Shown here: positions 38,344-55,156 of the stretch, piece after piece
Layout: each line of letters opens with the position of its first letter
Position numbering within the stretch: the stretch's first letter is position 1
Assembly (NCBI RefSeq): GCF_001638985.1
Contig: NW_017265147.1
Span: forward strand, 1,085,545-1,149,544
Source of the DNA: Phycomyces blakesleeanus NRRL 1555(-)
Taxonomy: Eukaryota > Mucoromycota > Mucoromycetes > Mucorales > Phycomycetaceae
DNA length: 64,000 nucleotides
Direction: 5' to 3'
The notes under the pieces: model-generated
What the model saw: the letters and a program-made list of their open reading frames with translations, nothing else
Databases searched by the model: none
What the model was told of the DNA's origin: nothing
Program-made: the position numbers and the translations under genes

Positions 38344-38896
38344 TTTTTATTTGTATTGACGCCTGTAGACTGTGGCATTGGCCTCTTGGAGTAACACAGA
38401 ATGCAAGCTTCTTAGACCTTAAGTAATCAAAAAGAAAGCAGAGAAAGAAAGTAAGGAAACACGAGCTATACCTTTTGCTTCAAACCCTTTCTTACTTTCC
38501 TTCCTTCTTTCTCTTTCTTTTCGCTTTCTTTCTCTTCCACTCTTCATTTTCCCTTCTTCCTCTGTACTGCTACTATTAGCTCCCAAACATAAATCCGTTT
38601 GTTACTAGCATTTCCTTTGTCCACCCAAAACAAAAACAAAATCAAAATCAAAATCAAAATCAAAATCAAATCAAATCAAATAATATTATAATAAAAATAA
38701 AAATAAAAATAAAATAACCTCATCCTCCACCTCCCCCCCCCTCCTTTATTTTTTTTTTAATTCAGTAAAAAGAAAGAAAAAAAAACACCTTTTAATTTCT
38801 CTCTTTTCTTCTTTCTCTTATTCTCCTTGCTATTTACACACGTACAATTGTAGAAAGCACAACCAAAAAGCAAAAAGCAAGAGCAACAAACGGGTT

Positions 38897-42806
<3,910 letters not shown>

Positions 42807-42807
42807 T

Positions 42808-42900
42808 AGCCATAACCATAGCCATAGCCATAGCCATAGCCATAGCCATAGCCATAGCCATAGCCATAGCCATAGCCATAGCCATAGCCATAGCCATAAC
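42808..42900 (+). repeat. GCCATA hexamer array in 3' UTR
   Basis: About 15 GCCATA units begin directly after the TGA at 42804-42806 of the glutamine-rich gene. They open all frames (His-Ser or Ile-Ala dipeptides), which explains the apparent ORFs there. Confidence 0.9.
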
Positions 42901-43610
42901 GACTATAATAATGATAATTATAATGACAGTGGTAATTATAATGATAATGTTAATAATAATAACCTTTATTTTGTTTATTTTACTTTATTTATTTATTCTT
43001 GCTTTGCTTTGTTTTGTTTTGTTTTCTTCCTTTCTTATGCAACCCTCCCAAAAAACCTTTCAACTTGACAGATAATATTATTATTCTTGTTATTCTTGTT
43101 TGTGCAATATATATCTACATGTATATAAACTCAAAGAAAAAGAAAAGAAAAGAAAAGAATAGGGGCAAGAAGTCTTACCCTTTCGATATTTCCAATCCTT
43201 GCACATTTTCTATCAACTTTAGTTAGTTTTTCAAACAATCTTCCGTTGTATACCATAAATATCTACTGGCTGGTATTACACTTATATTGTATCAATTGAC
43301 AATCTTGAGCTTGAATACATACATATACACATAGATATATAGATATATAGTAGGTACATAAAATAGGTGTTCGTTTTTAATAGCAATATAGATAATCATA
43401 AGCTTTTACGATAACAATTATACTTCTTTTAAAAAATAAGGTTTCTTTTTCTTTTCTTTTGTAAAACGACTTCATTTTATTTTTTAAATTTATTTATTTA
43501 CATTTGAATTTTATTAGCAAGTATAGCATATGTATATATAATCTTAAGATGAAGAAAGAATTTGTTTCTTCTATTCTTTTCTCATATCTTTTTTAAACAT
43601 TTTCTTCTTC
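42901..43610. other. Convergent 3' spacer
   Basis: 3' flanks of the glutamine-rich gene and POM152. AT-rich, with no gene recognised. Confidence 0.5.
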
Positions 43611-46600
43611 TTATGCTATCCGAGGATATTGACAGAAACGATCTTTGATGCTGGTAATCTATTGTACATTTTAAAGACATCAATTTGATTTAATTAGTTT
43701 AAGTTATCTCGGTCTCCTTCTTCTATCCATCAAATCCATACAGAAAAATAAAGAAACGGTTTGTAGCACTTACTTCTATGATGCCCTCAGTGGATGTATT
43801 AATGTAGTAGCGGTAGTCTTCAACATTTTCAACATAGTGTTTCTCAAGTACACGGCCCTTATGGTGCTTGTTTGTTTTGATATTCCAGATCAATTCACTT
43901 CTTTGCCATTCAAAGTTGAATGGCGGTGTACCCACAAGATCTACCACAGCCTGAACCATATCACCTACAACAATGCACAGACACAGGTGATTTAGCAGCT
44001 TATCAATACTATACTCTGTTTTTTTTCCTTACCTTCATTAATGCTCTCAATAATTTCCTTTCCACCACTGATGAGAGAGCGAGGAATCTCATGGAAGAAT
44101 TTGGTAACATCATTGGGGAATGAACGACATTGGTTGCGTTGATCACCAATAGAGACCACTGTCAAGTTTCCGGGTGCGTCAGCAAGCATGGTGAAGGATG
44201 AAGTAGTACTCTTGACAGTCTCAATATGACCGTTGAATTCGTAAGCTTTTAAATACATACACACAATGCGTAATGATAATAATGGTAGAAGAAGGTGGGG
44301 TTAATTCACAGTATATAGAAACACAGGCCCACAGTATACCATCCACGAGTAAATGGGATAATAATAAGAGCACTCCCACTAGTATTATCGTTAATATTAT
44401 TTTCTTTATTTCCTTACCGATTGTAAACGGAGGACGTCCTGTCAAACTGAATTTAACTGTTTCACCAACACAAACATCAGGACAAGTCTCAACAGGGGTT
44501 ATTACAGGGATATCAAGGGCTTCGATCTGCATTGTTGCATCCAGTTTGGGTGCCATTCCAGTACAGCCATGCGAATCGGACACACTCACGAGCTCAATGA
44601 TGTATTTTCCAGGATTCTCAGCATCGATAGGCAACTTAAGCTCATACTTGTTCTCCATAATGTTTTCAATCTTCTGTATTTTGTGATGTGGGGTCGACTG
44701 GTGTTTCAACGCCAGAGTGATAGTAAAGGGAGCTTCTCCCGTTAACAATATCCAGATAGGAGGATCCACAGTATCAAGTTTCTCTCCAACACACAGATTC
44801 ATATCGTTTCGATTGGGACCAAATCTTATGGTAGGGTTCTCATACACTTCGTGGGTCACAATCAATGGAGCAATCGTAAGAGGCTCGCTGTATCGCTGAT
44901 CCGAAAGTTGGAAGAATTCGTATGTGTAGTTGCCGCTTCTTTGGGTATTAAGAGGAAGGTGGCTTCTCGACAGGCCAGAGCTAATTCTATCTTTACCAAT
45001 AAACTCTCTAGTATTACTTCCGGTAGGTATCAGGAAACGATTGTAGAATGCAAAATAAGGAGCATGGCCTACAAAAATAATAGAAAAATAATAGTAATAA
45101 TAAAAAAGAAAAATCACCACAAACACAGAAAATCGGTTAGAATAATTTTGATTCAGTAGTCAAATAGTCCTGCTTTTTTAGGGGATCAAGCTCTTCTCTT
45201 CTTACCATTGAACTGCAAATCAAGTGCATCTCCAGTGCCTTTACAAACAGGAGGATGTATATAACCACCTTGTTCCACATCCTTACGATCATTAGGAATA
45301 GACAGCGTAGGTCGGCTAGCCCACTCAATGAAATAGTCTGGTCGGAATACAGTACCCTGACAAATCGAATCTTCCACACTGAGAAGTTCGTAGTGACCAG
45401 CCTCGCGTACCGGCAGGGGTTCGTTGGGTGAATATGCAACCGTAGAACGATAATCAGGTCCGTCCAATTCCACATTACGATATGTAACCTTCCAAGGTCC
45501 CTCACCTGTCAAACGCAAGGGAAGTTTGACAACCGTGCCTTCAGTAACCTCCACTGTAGTACCCTTGATGCTATCCGCATAGAATGATGCAGTGGGACGA
45601 TCTTTACGGACATCAATTACTACGTCGCGTGCCTCTAGTTCCTTGACACAATTATTTGAATCTTGAATCTACATCATGACCAAAAAAAAACCAGAAAAGT
45701 TAAGTTTAAAAAATATGTTAATTATGATTGGTTTCTTGGGGTCACTGTTACTGTTACTGTTTTTGTTTTTGTTTTACCTTTTCTAAAGAAACAACATATT
45801 TTCCAGGTTTGTCTATGTGGGGAATATTGATTGTGTGTTTGTTACTGTCGACAACTTCAGAGTAAGCCTGCTTTCCGAATTTCCAGAAGAGTGTGAAAGG
45901 ACCAGTTCCGGTCAGTTCGACGTCAAGATTGATATCATCACCAATGCAGGTACGCAGCATATTATTTCCATGGACTGATTTAGAGAACTTTGCGCTTGGT
46001 TGAGGGTGTACAATCTGCTTGATGGGTTTGATTTTTGGATCTTGTCTCTTGTAGATTGCATCATCAAGAGAAGTGAATTCGTAGATGTATTCACCACTGT
46101 TAACAGGCATGTACGTGAAAATATGACGGGACTGGTCAACCTTCTCTCTTTTGTGCTCAACAACAGTTGGACCATTGGGAGTCTGTTTCAATACTTTGTA
46201 CTCCAGGTGGAATGGAGGAGCACCCTTGAGTTCTACAATGAATCGCATGCCAATCTCGCTGTTTGGTGCACAATCTGACGGAATCGAGTCGTGGCGGACA
46301 AGAGCATATGGTAAAGGTGGTTGGACAACCTGACATGTAGAGGGAAATAGTATATTTCCCTTGCAGTATTTATCAACTACATTCAAAAGCCTGTATTCAC
46401 CGGTTGAAGAAGCATCGAGGCTGAATTGATCCAGACTAACTAATTTTGTTTGTGGCTCTTGAGGTTTGCTAGGATCATTTTCGGGTGTAAATTGGTAAGT
46501 GACATTCCAATCAGGAGAACCTTCCAGTTTGAGTGGGATTTTAACTTTCTCGGCGCCAATGAGAAGTTGGACTGGGTTAGTGGGGCTGCATCCAAACTGA

Positions 46601-48144
46601 ACAGTTGGGTGAGCGTGTACATCAAAGATCTGCTTAACCGATTCTCCAAGCTTCACTTCATTGCCTGCACCATCAATGATACTTATGACAGTAAACTCGT
46701 GTCTGACTGCATTTTCAAAGATTAGGTCTAGATCAACAGAGACCCGCTGCTTGGTTGCCCAGCTGTAGTCTGAATGTGCCTGAGGTTGGAAAAACGTTGG
46801 ATCTGCGGCTTTTAATCCACCAGAAATTTTCATCAGTGGAGAGTCGAAATTATCGGGCTGGACTCTGTCCACAGTGCGCACTTTGACGTCTCCTCCAACA
46901 CGTCTTATATATGTCACCTTGAACGGAGGAACACCTTCGATACGAATCTGAAGTCTTTCCTTTTCCCCACTACAGTAGTCATATCGTGGCTTTGGAACCA
47001 ATTGGGCAGTTGGACAAGTGAACACATATGCCTGTCTGTTGTAAAGTCGCACATCTGATCCGTCTTGGCTCACAATGCTCTCAATTTTATAGACACCGGG
47101 TTTCTGTACCCGAATGTAATATAGTTCGACACCTTTCTTCTCTTGTCCGACTTCTGTTGCTCGGTACAAGTCTTTTCCTTCGATATGCATAGCTCGGTGT
47201 GCCTTTTGGTCAAAATCCATCCGGGACAGGATTACCTTTTTCGGGATAGTGTTGTTGAGCATAACCGGAATGTGTATATATTTATGTCCAATATCTTCTG
47301 GAGCCAGGCAGTATACTTCGTCTTGGTAGTTCAATTTTGCGGTTCTAAATAGATAAATGAAAAGTTTAATTAAGCAATATGTTAATATAAATAGTATGCG
47401 TGTATATATTGTGCTTTGTTTTGTTTACCCGTATGGAAGAAAGTGAACAATATGTTGACCGAGAATATGAGGTGATTTTGATACAACCTCTTTAACATTC
47501 ACCATCTTTGCTTTCGAGGCTCCGAGCTGTTCACCAAACATCTCACCTACAGTTAATTATTAGGTATATATATATATATAAACACAAATATTTGTCTCGG
47601 TTGATGGACTCTTCTTGCATAATAAAATAAAACAAGTAATAGTAATAATTATAATTTACCATACGTAACACTGAATAAAGTAGTTATAATTGCCATCTAA
47701 AAAAAACAAGACGCAACAACCGAAACATTTTCAGACAGCATAGTAAATAAATAGAATTCTCAAGAAGTGTGCCTCACTTACTACAGGGATCTCGAAGATT
47801 ACAGCATCCAGGGCCATGATACTTAATGAGAGTAATATAGTTTTGAACGTACTGAACTGTAACCATGGGATCTTTACAATCCACAAGGCGATTAGATATG
47901 CTACATCGAAAAGCCACCATTTCAGCATAAATCCACTATATTGTTCAGGATAGGATGCCGTATAGGTAATGAAAATATCATATGCTTTTATAGTTTGGAG
48001 AAGGACAAAAGCAGAGACTGCATATATGCGTTGCGTTGGAAATGGAACACGATTAGATGGGATGAGGGCTCGATTATGAGCAACGGGTATTGACGAGTCT
48101 AGTGGTCTTGGGACTAATCGTCTGATCGGAATTGGTTCTGACAT
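43611..48144 (-). CDS. POM152: Nucleoporin POM152 (nuclear pore membrane ring)
   Basis: Transmembrane nucleoporin whose lumenal Ig-like repeats form the ring around the nuclear pore in fungi. Nine minus-strand exons: 47782-48144, 47660-47696, 47429-47546, 45778-47344, 45206-45668, 44418-45068, 44033-44245, 43774-43964 and 43611-43658; all phases agree, 1216 residues (yeast 1337). Hydrophobic segments lie at about 40-62, 74-92 and 100-135. The rest is a series of Ig-like repeats marked by recurring phrases such as GVPPFKVTY, GSPDWNVTY, GAPPFHLEY, GTGPFTLFW, GEGPWKVTY, GEAPFTITL and GTPPFNFEW. The short last exon gives ITSIKDRFCQYPRIA, the family C-terminus, which fixes the 3' end beyond an open extension of exon 8. 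The start at 48144 is the first in-frame ATG. Confidence 0.95.
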
Positions 48145-48716
48145 CGTTGAAATGTTTTAATCAAAACTATATGTGTATATGCTTATATATATATAATTAT
48201 ATATATAAAATATACATATATATATATCTATATATATATATTTATATTGAAAACGGTATCAATCGAAGGAGTATGTATATATGCTTAAATATATATATAT
48301 ATATGTATATAAGTAAGAATGTTGATAATCTAAAGAGTAATTCACCTACGCGTTTTTTTTCCTTACCTTTTTATACGCGTGGGTGTCTATTAGACTTGTG
48401 ACGACAGAGATAAAAACAAAAAAAATGATTAATTGTGTTGGTAGAAGAATTAATCTCCGCGGTACCTTTAATTTTTATTTTATTTTTAAAAATAAAATAA
48501 AAATTAAAGGAACATTAAACCGATTATTGAACCATTATTAACTTTATTATTATTATTGGCATCATACTCCTTGAACATCTTTAATTAAAAAGGTTGCACT
48601 ATAATTCACTGCATTTAGAGCACATCCTTACACTCACACAAACACATACAAACAGATATACCAAGCAAAACTGAATACAATATAATAAGATGTCATTGTG
48701 TATTATTTTATTTACT
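48145..48716. other. POM152 promoter / NCS2 3' flank
   Basis: AT-rich, with TA tracts and the perfect palindrome at 48465-48510. No gene is seen. Confidence 0.6.
48465..48510. repeat. Perfect 46-bp palindrome
   Basis: Two 23-base arms starting CCTTTAATTTTT are exact reverse complements with no loop. It sits between NCS2 and POM152, about 320 nt upstream of the POM152 start. Confidence 0.95.
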
Positions 48717-50790
48717 CTATTCTTCATCATCACTCAAAAGAAACTCCTCTATTTGTTCTCTCAAGCGTTCCTGTCTTTCCTTTTCATCGATAATGTGTGT
48801 GACATATGGAGGCAAGGATTCTATTGCTGCTTCCTTGTAGTCCTTGAGATCAACTTGACAGCTGTAGCATAGATACTCATTCATATCAATTCCACTTTTA
48901 GAGCTATCGCAGCCACCACCGCTACCACCACCGCAACATCCACCCTCTTCAGTTGTTCCACATGATTTGGTAACATCAGGCTCAAGGGATCCTCCTTGTG
49001 GTGTTGTTACTGTGATTCTCTTTCGCCACTCATTAATCTTTGATTGATGGGGCCTGTAGATTGGCACACGTATATATACAACTCTTTCCTTAATACATGC
49101 ACATCGTATGATTTTGTTAGGTACATTTGGTTTACTTACATTAAGCAAATTGCACACCGTCTGCTCAGATCCACATCGCTCGAAGGTGTCAGTTTAGAGG
49201 CTGTACGTGAGACAGTGCTAACAGTTGAAGGGAAATCGCGATCCAATGTAGTAATAAACTCTAGATATTTTTTTTTAAAAATTTAGTTTTAATTTTTTCT
49301 TTCTTTTTCAAACAGATACCCAGCCGAGACTTATGTTAGAAGACGAGGGTTTACCTTCTGTTAATCTGTCGATAGAAGTCTTTGCGGCCATTCTAGTTCC
49401 CCATTGAGTAGGGGCAATTACATGAGCATCTAGCCCATAGTATCGATTGTAAAGCGCAATTTCTTTCGCCAGCATATCCTTCATAGGTCGCATAATCACC
49501 AGATCTTTAAAGCTTGCGTTGTTCTCAGCTCCAACATCCATAGGTATGCTGTATCCACGACCTTTACTTGTCATAGAAATCATCTTTATAGCCTGGCGGG
49601 TAGAGGAGTCAGCCATGAATATATATGAGCATCTAAAAAATAAATAAATATAAAAAAAGAAAAAGGTTTGCTAATTAGTTAAATTTTAGAATAGAAGGCA
49701 CATAGACATCTTCAATACCTAAAGAAGAAGGAAAAAACTTACCCTTCACGTCGTGCGATAGAAACTAGCATAGCAAATTTGATGTGCCAATGCAAGTCTT
49801 CCTTTGATGTATTTTTGTTAATGTTGGCAAACAAATGCTTCAATCGATCGGCAGGGCTGGTTTTATCAGGAGTTTCTTGGATCAATTGAACGTAATGCTC
49901 TAAAAAAACAGGACAGAATAATAATAATAATAATAATAACAGGACAATTGTATCTCTTTAATTCCTATTCATTTCATTTTTACATCCTCTTTTTTGTCTA
50001 CTAACCATAACCGATATTTCCAAATTCTGTCACTGATTTTAATGACTTGTCGATATGGTGATTGTCGCTGAATTCATCACTAAATACATCTTCTAAGCGA
50101 TTGGACACAAAGGGAACATCAGGGTATTTCTCTTTCATCAATTTTTGAAGTTTTCCAAGTGTATCTTTCTGTATAGCATAATTTTTCATGATAAGAAGAC
50201 CATGAATTTTTTTTTAAAGATTTTTGTACTTGATAGTTTACTTTACCTGTTCCTCAAATATTGTTGACTCATCCAAATGACATATCACAGTAGGACCAAG
50301 TATCTGCACCTTCTTTTTTTCATGAGGTTCAACTCGTCTGAATTCGTGTGTTAAGTTAAGCATAGCCCTATTCAAATAAACATAGGTATATTAAGATTAA
50401 TATAATATGTGAGTAAATAAATAAAAAGACGTTAGGGCGTAAATTCAATGACAATTATAATGACTACGGTTGTGATTATGCTACTCCCATATCAATGTCA
50501 AAAGAAGTACAAACACCAAATCTTACAGTGACGATGGCCCTCCTGAGCATGCCAAAAGAACTTTTCCTTTGTTTCGGGAAATTGATCGTGATTTGGTGAT
50601 AATCGATCGGTATTTTCCCACAAAGACGAATGTAAAGCAGACTCTAACGTTGAAATGAGATTATTTCTTTGTGTCTTCATGTCTGGTATGTTTTTAGATA
50701 AAGTTCGTACTTGCAGTAATAGGCATGACGAATTAGAACTGTAGCAAGTTCAGTCTTGCATTTACAGCAAGGAATCTTTGTAGGCTTCAT
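48717..50790 (-). CDS. NCS2: Cytoplasmic tRNA 2-thiolation protein 2 (Ncs2/Ctu2)
   Basis: Partner of Ncs6/Ctu1 in 2-thiolation of wobble uridine in cytosolic tRNAs (URM1 pathway). Eight exons: 50711-50790, 50527-50643, 50247-50367, 50006-50168, 49743-49899, 49355-49632, 49140-49260 and 48717-49053; 457 residues, all in phase. The N-terminus has a Cys cluster (PCCKCK, then YCKVC) and GKVLLACSGGPSSLAMLNL, the family's PP-loop-like segment. LHWHIKFAMLVSIARREGCS and KDMLAKEIALYNRYYGLD follow. The C-terminal zinc-type cysteines are CAIC and CYSC, with a Gly/Cys-rich insert (CCGGGSGGGC) between them. The start at 50790 is close to the first Cys cluster, as usual. It is divergent from SF3B2. Confidence 0.93.
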
Positions 50791-51895
50791 TATGATTCCT
50801 TATTATTATTATTATTTTTCTTTGATGCAGGAAAAAAAATAATGTCTTGGATTGATCTGTTTTATTTTGAAGTTAAAATAGAATAGAATTTAAAAAAATA
50901 TATATATATATAAAATAAAAATAAAATAGGGGGGTTTCATCAATTAATATAAAAATAATAATATTTACCCTCGAATGTTTTTTGGCGTGACCGTAAAAAC
51001 ATCTATAGCTTTCCCTTGATGGTAAAACTTGTATTCTTTTTGTGAGTGGAAATTTCAAATGCTGTTTGGAATCAATCATATTCATTCTTAAATCGTAAAA
51101 CTGCTTCTTCCCTAAAGTCTTATATGTCCACTTCAATAAGTAAGCTGTATTATACTGTTTTTTTAATAGTGGGCCTTTCACAAATTAATTAAGACGCATA
51201 TTCGTATGTTTATCTTTTAAATATATAATATATATATATAATTATATGTGAAAGAGAAATATTAACAAAGTGGATTATTACGCAGGTTATTTTAATCAGA
51301 CATTTATAGAAAAGGATTAAGAAGATAACATAAGAATGTAATTCTACAGACATAATCAAGTAGCCCTTTTTATATAAATACAACTGTTTTTAGATTAATT
51401 GATTTTTCTTCTTCTAAGCTTTAGTATCGGGTATACAGAAAAATATATATCGTGTCCCTAAAATCAATATAGTATAAATGAGTTGCTCTTTACCTCCAAT
51501 AGGCTTATGTGACTTTGTTTTCGCGTCATTTTTGGAAATTACAACACTTTTTTTTTTTTTTTTTTTTGGTTTGTGCACATACACACACACACACACTATA
51601 GACAGACACAGACACCCATAGGCACACACATTTATAGTAAATTAGACGGGTGGTCAAGGAATACTCGCAATAGAAAATATAGAGCCAAATTTTCTCCCTC
51701 CCTCCCTCGTACTCATTATCTGTCTATCTGATTTTTGATATATTTATATTATATATTATATATTTTAATTTCAATTTCAATTTCTTTACCCTTTTCTATT
51801 TTACCTTTATTCATTCTTTCTTTTTCTCTCGCCTCTTTCGTCACTAACACGACTACGACTTTAAACACAACCAGCATCATTGAAAATTAAACAAT
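50791..51895. other. Divergent promoter region NCS2 / SF3B2
   Basis: Holds the H3-like relic (51040-51530, separate entry), a T22 run near 51549 and CA/GA repeats. A minus-strand frame at 50953-51172 belongs to the relic if that reading is right. Confidence 0.5.
51040..51530 (-). pseudogene. Degenerate histone H3-like sequence
   Basis: On the minus strand an ATG at 51529 is followed by DNA that reads, across one extra A, like the H3 tail: TRTKSHKPIGGKEQL against [20 protein letters not shown], with R, T, K, K, GG, K and QL kept. The AAGCCTATTGGAGGTAAA stretch matches a typical H3 codon string at about 14 of 18 bases. Further pieces follow in order but in shifting frames: IPDTKA (RPGTVAL), SKNSCIYIKR (QKSTELLIRK), VCRIT (VREIA) and TAYLLKWTYKT (EAYLVGLFEDT). 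Stops and frame changes make it a pseudogene if real. It shares the 11-mer CTATTGGAGGT with the locus at 35919. Alignment was by eye only. Confidence 0.32.
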
Positions 51896-54800
51896 ATGGT
51901 TGCTGCTGTCACCAAGGATAGCACACAGGAGACGATTTCCACAAATGATAATCATGCTTCTGATTCACAATCGACCCAATCGGACGCGAAAAGAAAAGAT
52001 CTTAAGTTGAGAAAGCGAAACAAAAAGAAGAGTAAAAAACAACGTGAAGAAGAAGAAGCCAAAAGAAAGGCTGTAAGTAGTAAAATAAATAATAATAAAA
52101 AAACTAGAAAGATAAAAAAAAAACAATCGATCAATCAATCGAAAAAAAAAAAGCATGATCGATATTAGTGTTATAGAAAGAAAGAAAGAAAGAAAGAAAG
52201 AGAGAAAAGCACACACATACACTTTACATGTAGACTACACGCGTACACCTGAAAACCTACACAAACGCCCTTAAATCGTGAAAGAAAAAGACAAATCAAA
52301 TACATCTCTTGTTTGAATTCATGTATAAATTCGAAATTATTCGAAACATGTTTATTTTCTCTTCTATATTTCTTCATTTCTTTCTTTCTAGATCTAAAAA
52401 GCAAATAAGGGGCAAATAAACTAATCGCATTTTCTGTTGAAAATTTATTTATTTATTTAGAGCCTTCAACAGATCCAACCCAAGGACGAAGCATTAGACG
52501 ATGTAGAGATTGAATATGTTGTTCAGCCTGTTGACTATTCCGAGTTGAAGAACATGTCGGGAATGGACAATGTTGATGAAGATGTACTACAACAACTGAG
52601 TGATGTCTTTAAGCACTTCCAGACAGGAAAAGAAGATGAAGTCGAGGTAAACATCATTATTATTAGTATTGCTATGCTGTCTCTGTGGTTATTTCTTGTA
52701 CTTGTATGGGGTGAATCAGAGAATCTGACACTAAGAGAAAGAAAGAAGAAAGAAAACAAGAATCGGTACCTTGAACGAGGAAAAATGAGGAGGAGAGAGT
52801 TATTTATTCATTTACTTGATTTATCGATTGCTAATATACTATTTCGTTTTGTTTATGCTGAAATTTTAGGAGGGAGTTGTAGAGGCTATCAAACAAGAAG
52901 AAGAAGAAGAAGGTGTAAAGGTCGAAGAAGATGAGGATGATGAAGAAAAGGCAGAAAAGGCAGAAAAGGCAGAAAAGGAAGCTGAACAGGCACTGTCAAA
53001 AAAGAAGATGAAGAAGATGCAGCGTTTGACTGTGGCTGAACTCAAGCAACTGGTGAAGAAGCCAGAAGCAGTTGAGGTATAAAATTAATACAAGAAGACA
53101 AAACGAAAAAAAAAACATCCACAAGCAAGGATTGCATTAGTCTGTGTGTGTGTGTAGTTTGTAAACTAAAAAAAAATATTGCTCTTTTATCGTTAAAGTG
53201 GTGGGATGTTACAGCTTCAGACCCAAAACTGCTAGTAAATTTGAAGGCTTATCGTAACACTGTACCTGTACCCGCACACTGGAGTCAGAAGCGAAAGTAT
53301 CTTCAAGGAAAACGTGGTATTGAAAAGCCGCCATGGGAACTTCCTGGTACGAAATTGTGAAAGATACTAATATCAATTAATAGTAATAGAAAAGATTAAA
53401 TACAAGAAGGAAAAGAGAGAGAGAGAATACTTGGTTGATGTAAAAATGAATTTTTGAATTACTGTTTAGACTTCATTAAGGATACTGGTATCATGGAGAT
53501 GCGAGAGGCTGTAAAGGAGAAGGAAGACGCAGCAAAACTAAAGAGCAAGATGAGAGAACGTGTTGCTCCCAAGATGGGAAAATTGGATATTGATTATCAG
53601 AAGCTCCACGATGCTTTCTTTAGATTCCAAACGAAGCCAAAACTGTCTCTTCATGGTGAACTGTCAGTAGAATATCAATTTATTCTTTATTAATTTGCAG
53701 AAACCAATAATGAAACTTGTGGATTGATATGGATTGATTGGTTTATTAGGTACTATGAAGGAAAAGAATTCGAAACAAAACTTAAAGAAAAGAAACCTGG
53801 GCAGCTTTCAGAAGAACTCAAGACAGCCCTCAACATGCCTCCTCTTGCACCACCCCCATGGCTGATTAACATGCAACGATATGGTCCACCACCAAGTTAC
53901 CCTAGTTTAAAGATTGCTGGCTTGAATGCTCCGATTCCAGAAGGTGGTCAGTGGGGATACCATCCAGGAGGATGGGGAAGACCTCCAGTAGATGAAGTAA
54001 GTACTATCAGTACCAGTATCAGTATTACTTTATCTTTATCTTATTCGTTAAATATATATATATACAGAGAGTTAAAAGGGGTATATTCAATAGATATTGC
54101 TAACAAACATCATTTTATGCTTCTAGTACAACCGCCCATTGTATGGTGATGTATTTGGCGTCACTCAACAAGATGATTTGCCACCAGAGGTACGTTTATC
54201 GTTATTAATAGTAGAAAATAATAATGCGAGTTTATAATGCTGGGTGACAAATACTTATTATTTCATGATTACCTAGGTCGTCGAACCAATTGATAGAAAA
54301 CTATGGGGTGAACTCGAATCAGATGAAGGTAAGAAGATAAATACAACCACGATAGAAAACAATATATATATATATATATGTATTTAATGTCTTTACTTAA
54401 TTTTTTGTATTTCTAAAAAAAAATTAACAAAATATAGAATTTGAAGAGGAAGAGGATGATGAGGATGAGGACGAGGAGGAAGAAGGAGGAGATGACAATG
54501 GCACAGAATCAACGGCACAGGACGATACAATTAAGGAGGGATTGGAAACACCTTCTGGTATGGCATCTGTTGCTTCTGGTTTGGAGACACCAGACTTTAT
54601 TGAGCTTCGAAAGGATGTCAGAAAACAAGAGGAGGATGAGGCACCAAAACAATTGTACCAGGTCTTGCCAGAGATGCCCAAGAACATTACAGGATTTATG
54701 GGATCTCAGCACGGGTATGATCTGTCTACAGTCGAGAAGCCCGTGACTGCACCCACCACAGCTGTCAGATCATCAAAACGCAAGATGGGTGATAATGTGG

Positions 54801-55012
54801 ATGTGACGATTGACCCAAGTGAATTGGAGAGTGGTCTTGATGAGTCTACAATGAGAGCCAAGTATGATGCAGAAATGAGAGCCAAATTGCCAGTTGGTGC
54901 AGGTAGCGAGGATTTGTCTGATCTGTATGCAGAACATGCCAGCCGACAAGCCAAGAAGATGAAGACACAAGATAGCAAGAAGGATTCAAAGAAAAAGGAA
55001 TTCAAGTTTTAA
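51896..55012 (+). CDS. SF3B2: Splicing factor 3B subunit 2 (SF3B2/Cus1/SAP145)
   Basis: Component of the U2 snRNP SF3b complex, binding near the branch site in the nucleus. Nine exons: 51896-52072, 52461-52646, 52870-53076, 53199-53346, 53470-53662, 53750-53996, 54127-54189, 54277-54328 and 54438-55012; 615 residues, close to fission yeast Sap145. The N-terminus is lysine-rich. The core VEWWDVTASDPKLLVNLKAYRN, VPVPAHWSQKRKYLQGKRG and KPPWELPDFI is the DUF382 region. HGELYYEGKEFE, KPGQLSEELKTALNM and PPPWLINMQRYGPPPSYP form the PSP segment that contacts SF3B4 in the family. The last exon has an acidic run and a lysine-rich tail. The exon 3 repeat EKAEKAEKAEK is encoded by a nine-base repeat. 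Confidence 0.95.
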
Positions 55013-55156
55013 ATATACATTATCTTATTGTAAAAGATCTATTTTCTCTCTTTCTCTCTTTCTCTTTTTTCGAAAAATAAATAAATAAATAAAACAAGGA
55101 AAACAAGCCAATTTATATGTCTTTATACGTGTGCTATGGGGTGCATGCGTTTAAAT

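Larger units (their letters stand above)
36447..38896. other. Gene-poor region, second part
   Basis: No supported gene. Contains AAC repeats (36465-36495), a CACTAG array (36905-36953), a TGCAAGTG octamer array (38170-38223), GTGCTT units (38316-38343) and AATCAA units (38640-38680), then a CT-rich leader before the gene at 38897. Confidence 0.5.

Noticed and set aside
50953..51172. Independent small gene reading HAKKHSR then INPRHYFF as an H3 C-terminus
   Set aside because: The match competes with another placement of the same segment (AYLLKWTYKT as AYLVGLFEDT); both cannot be right, so it is only mentioned within the relic.
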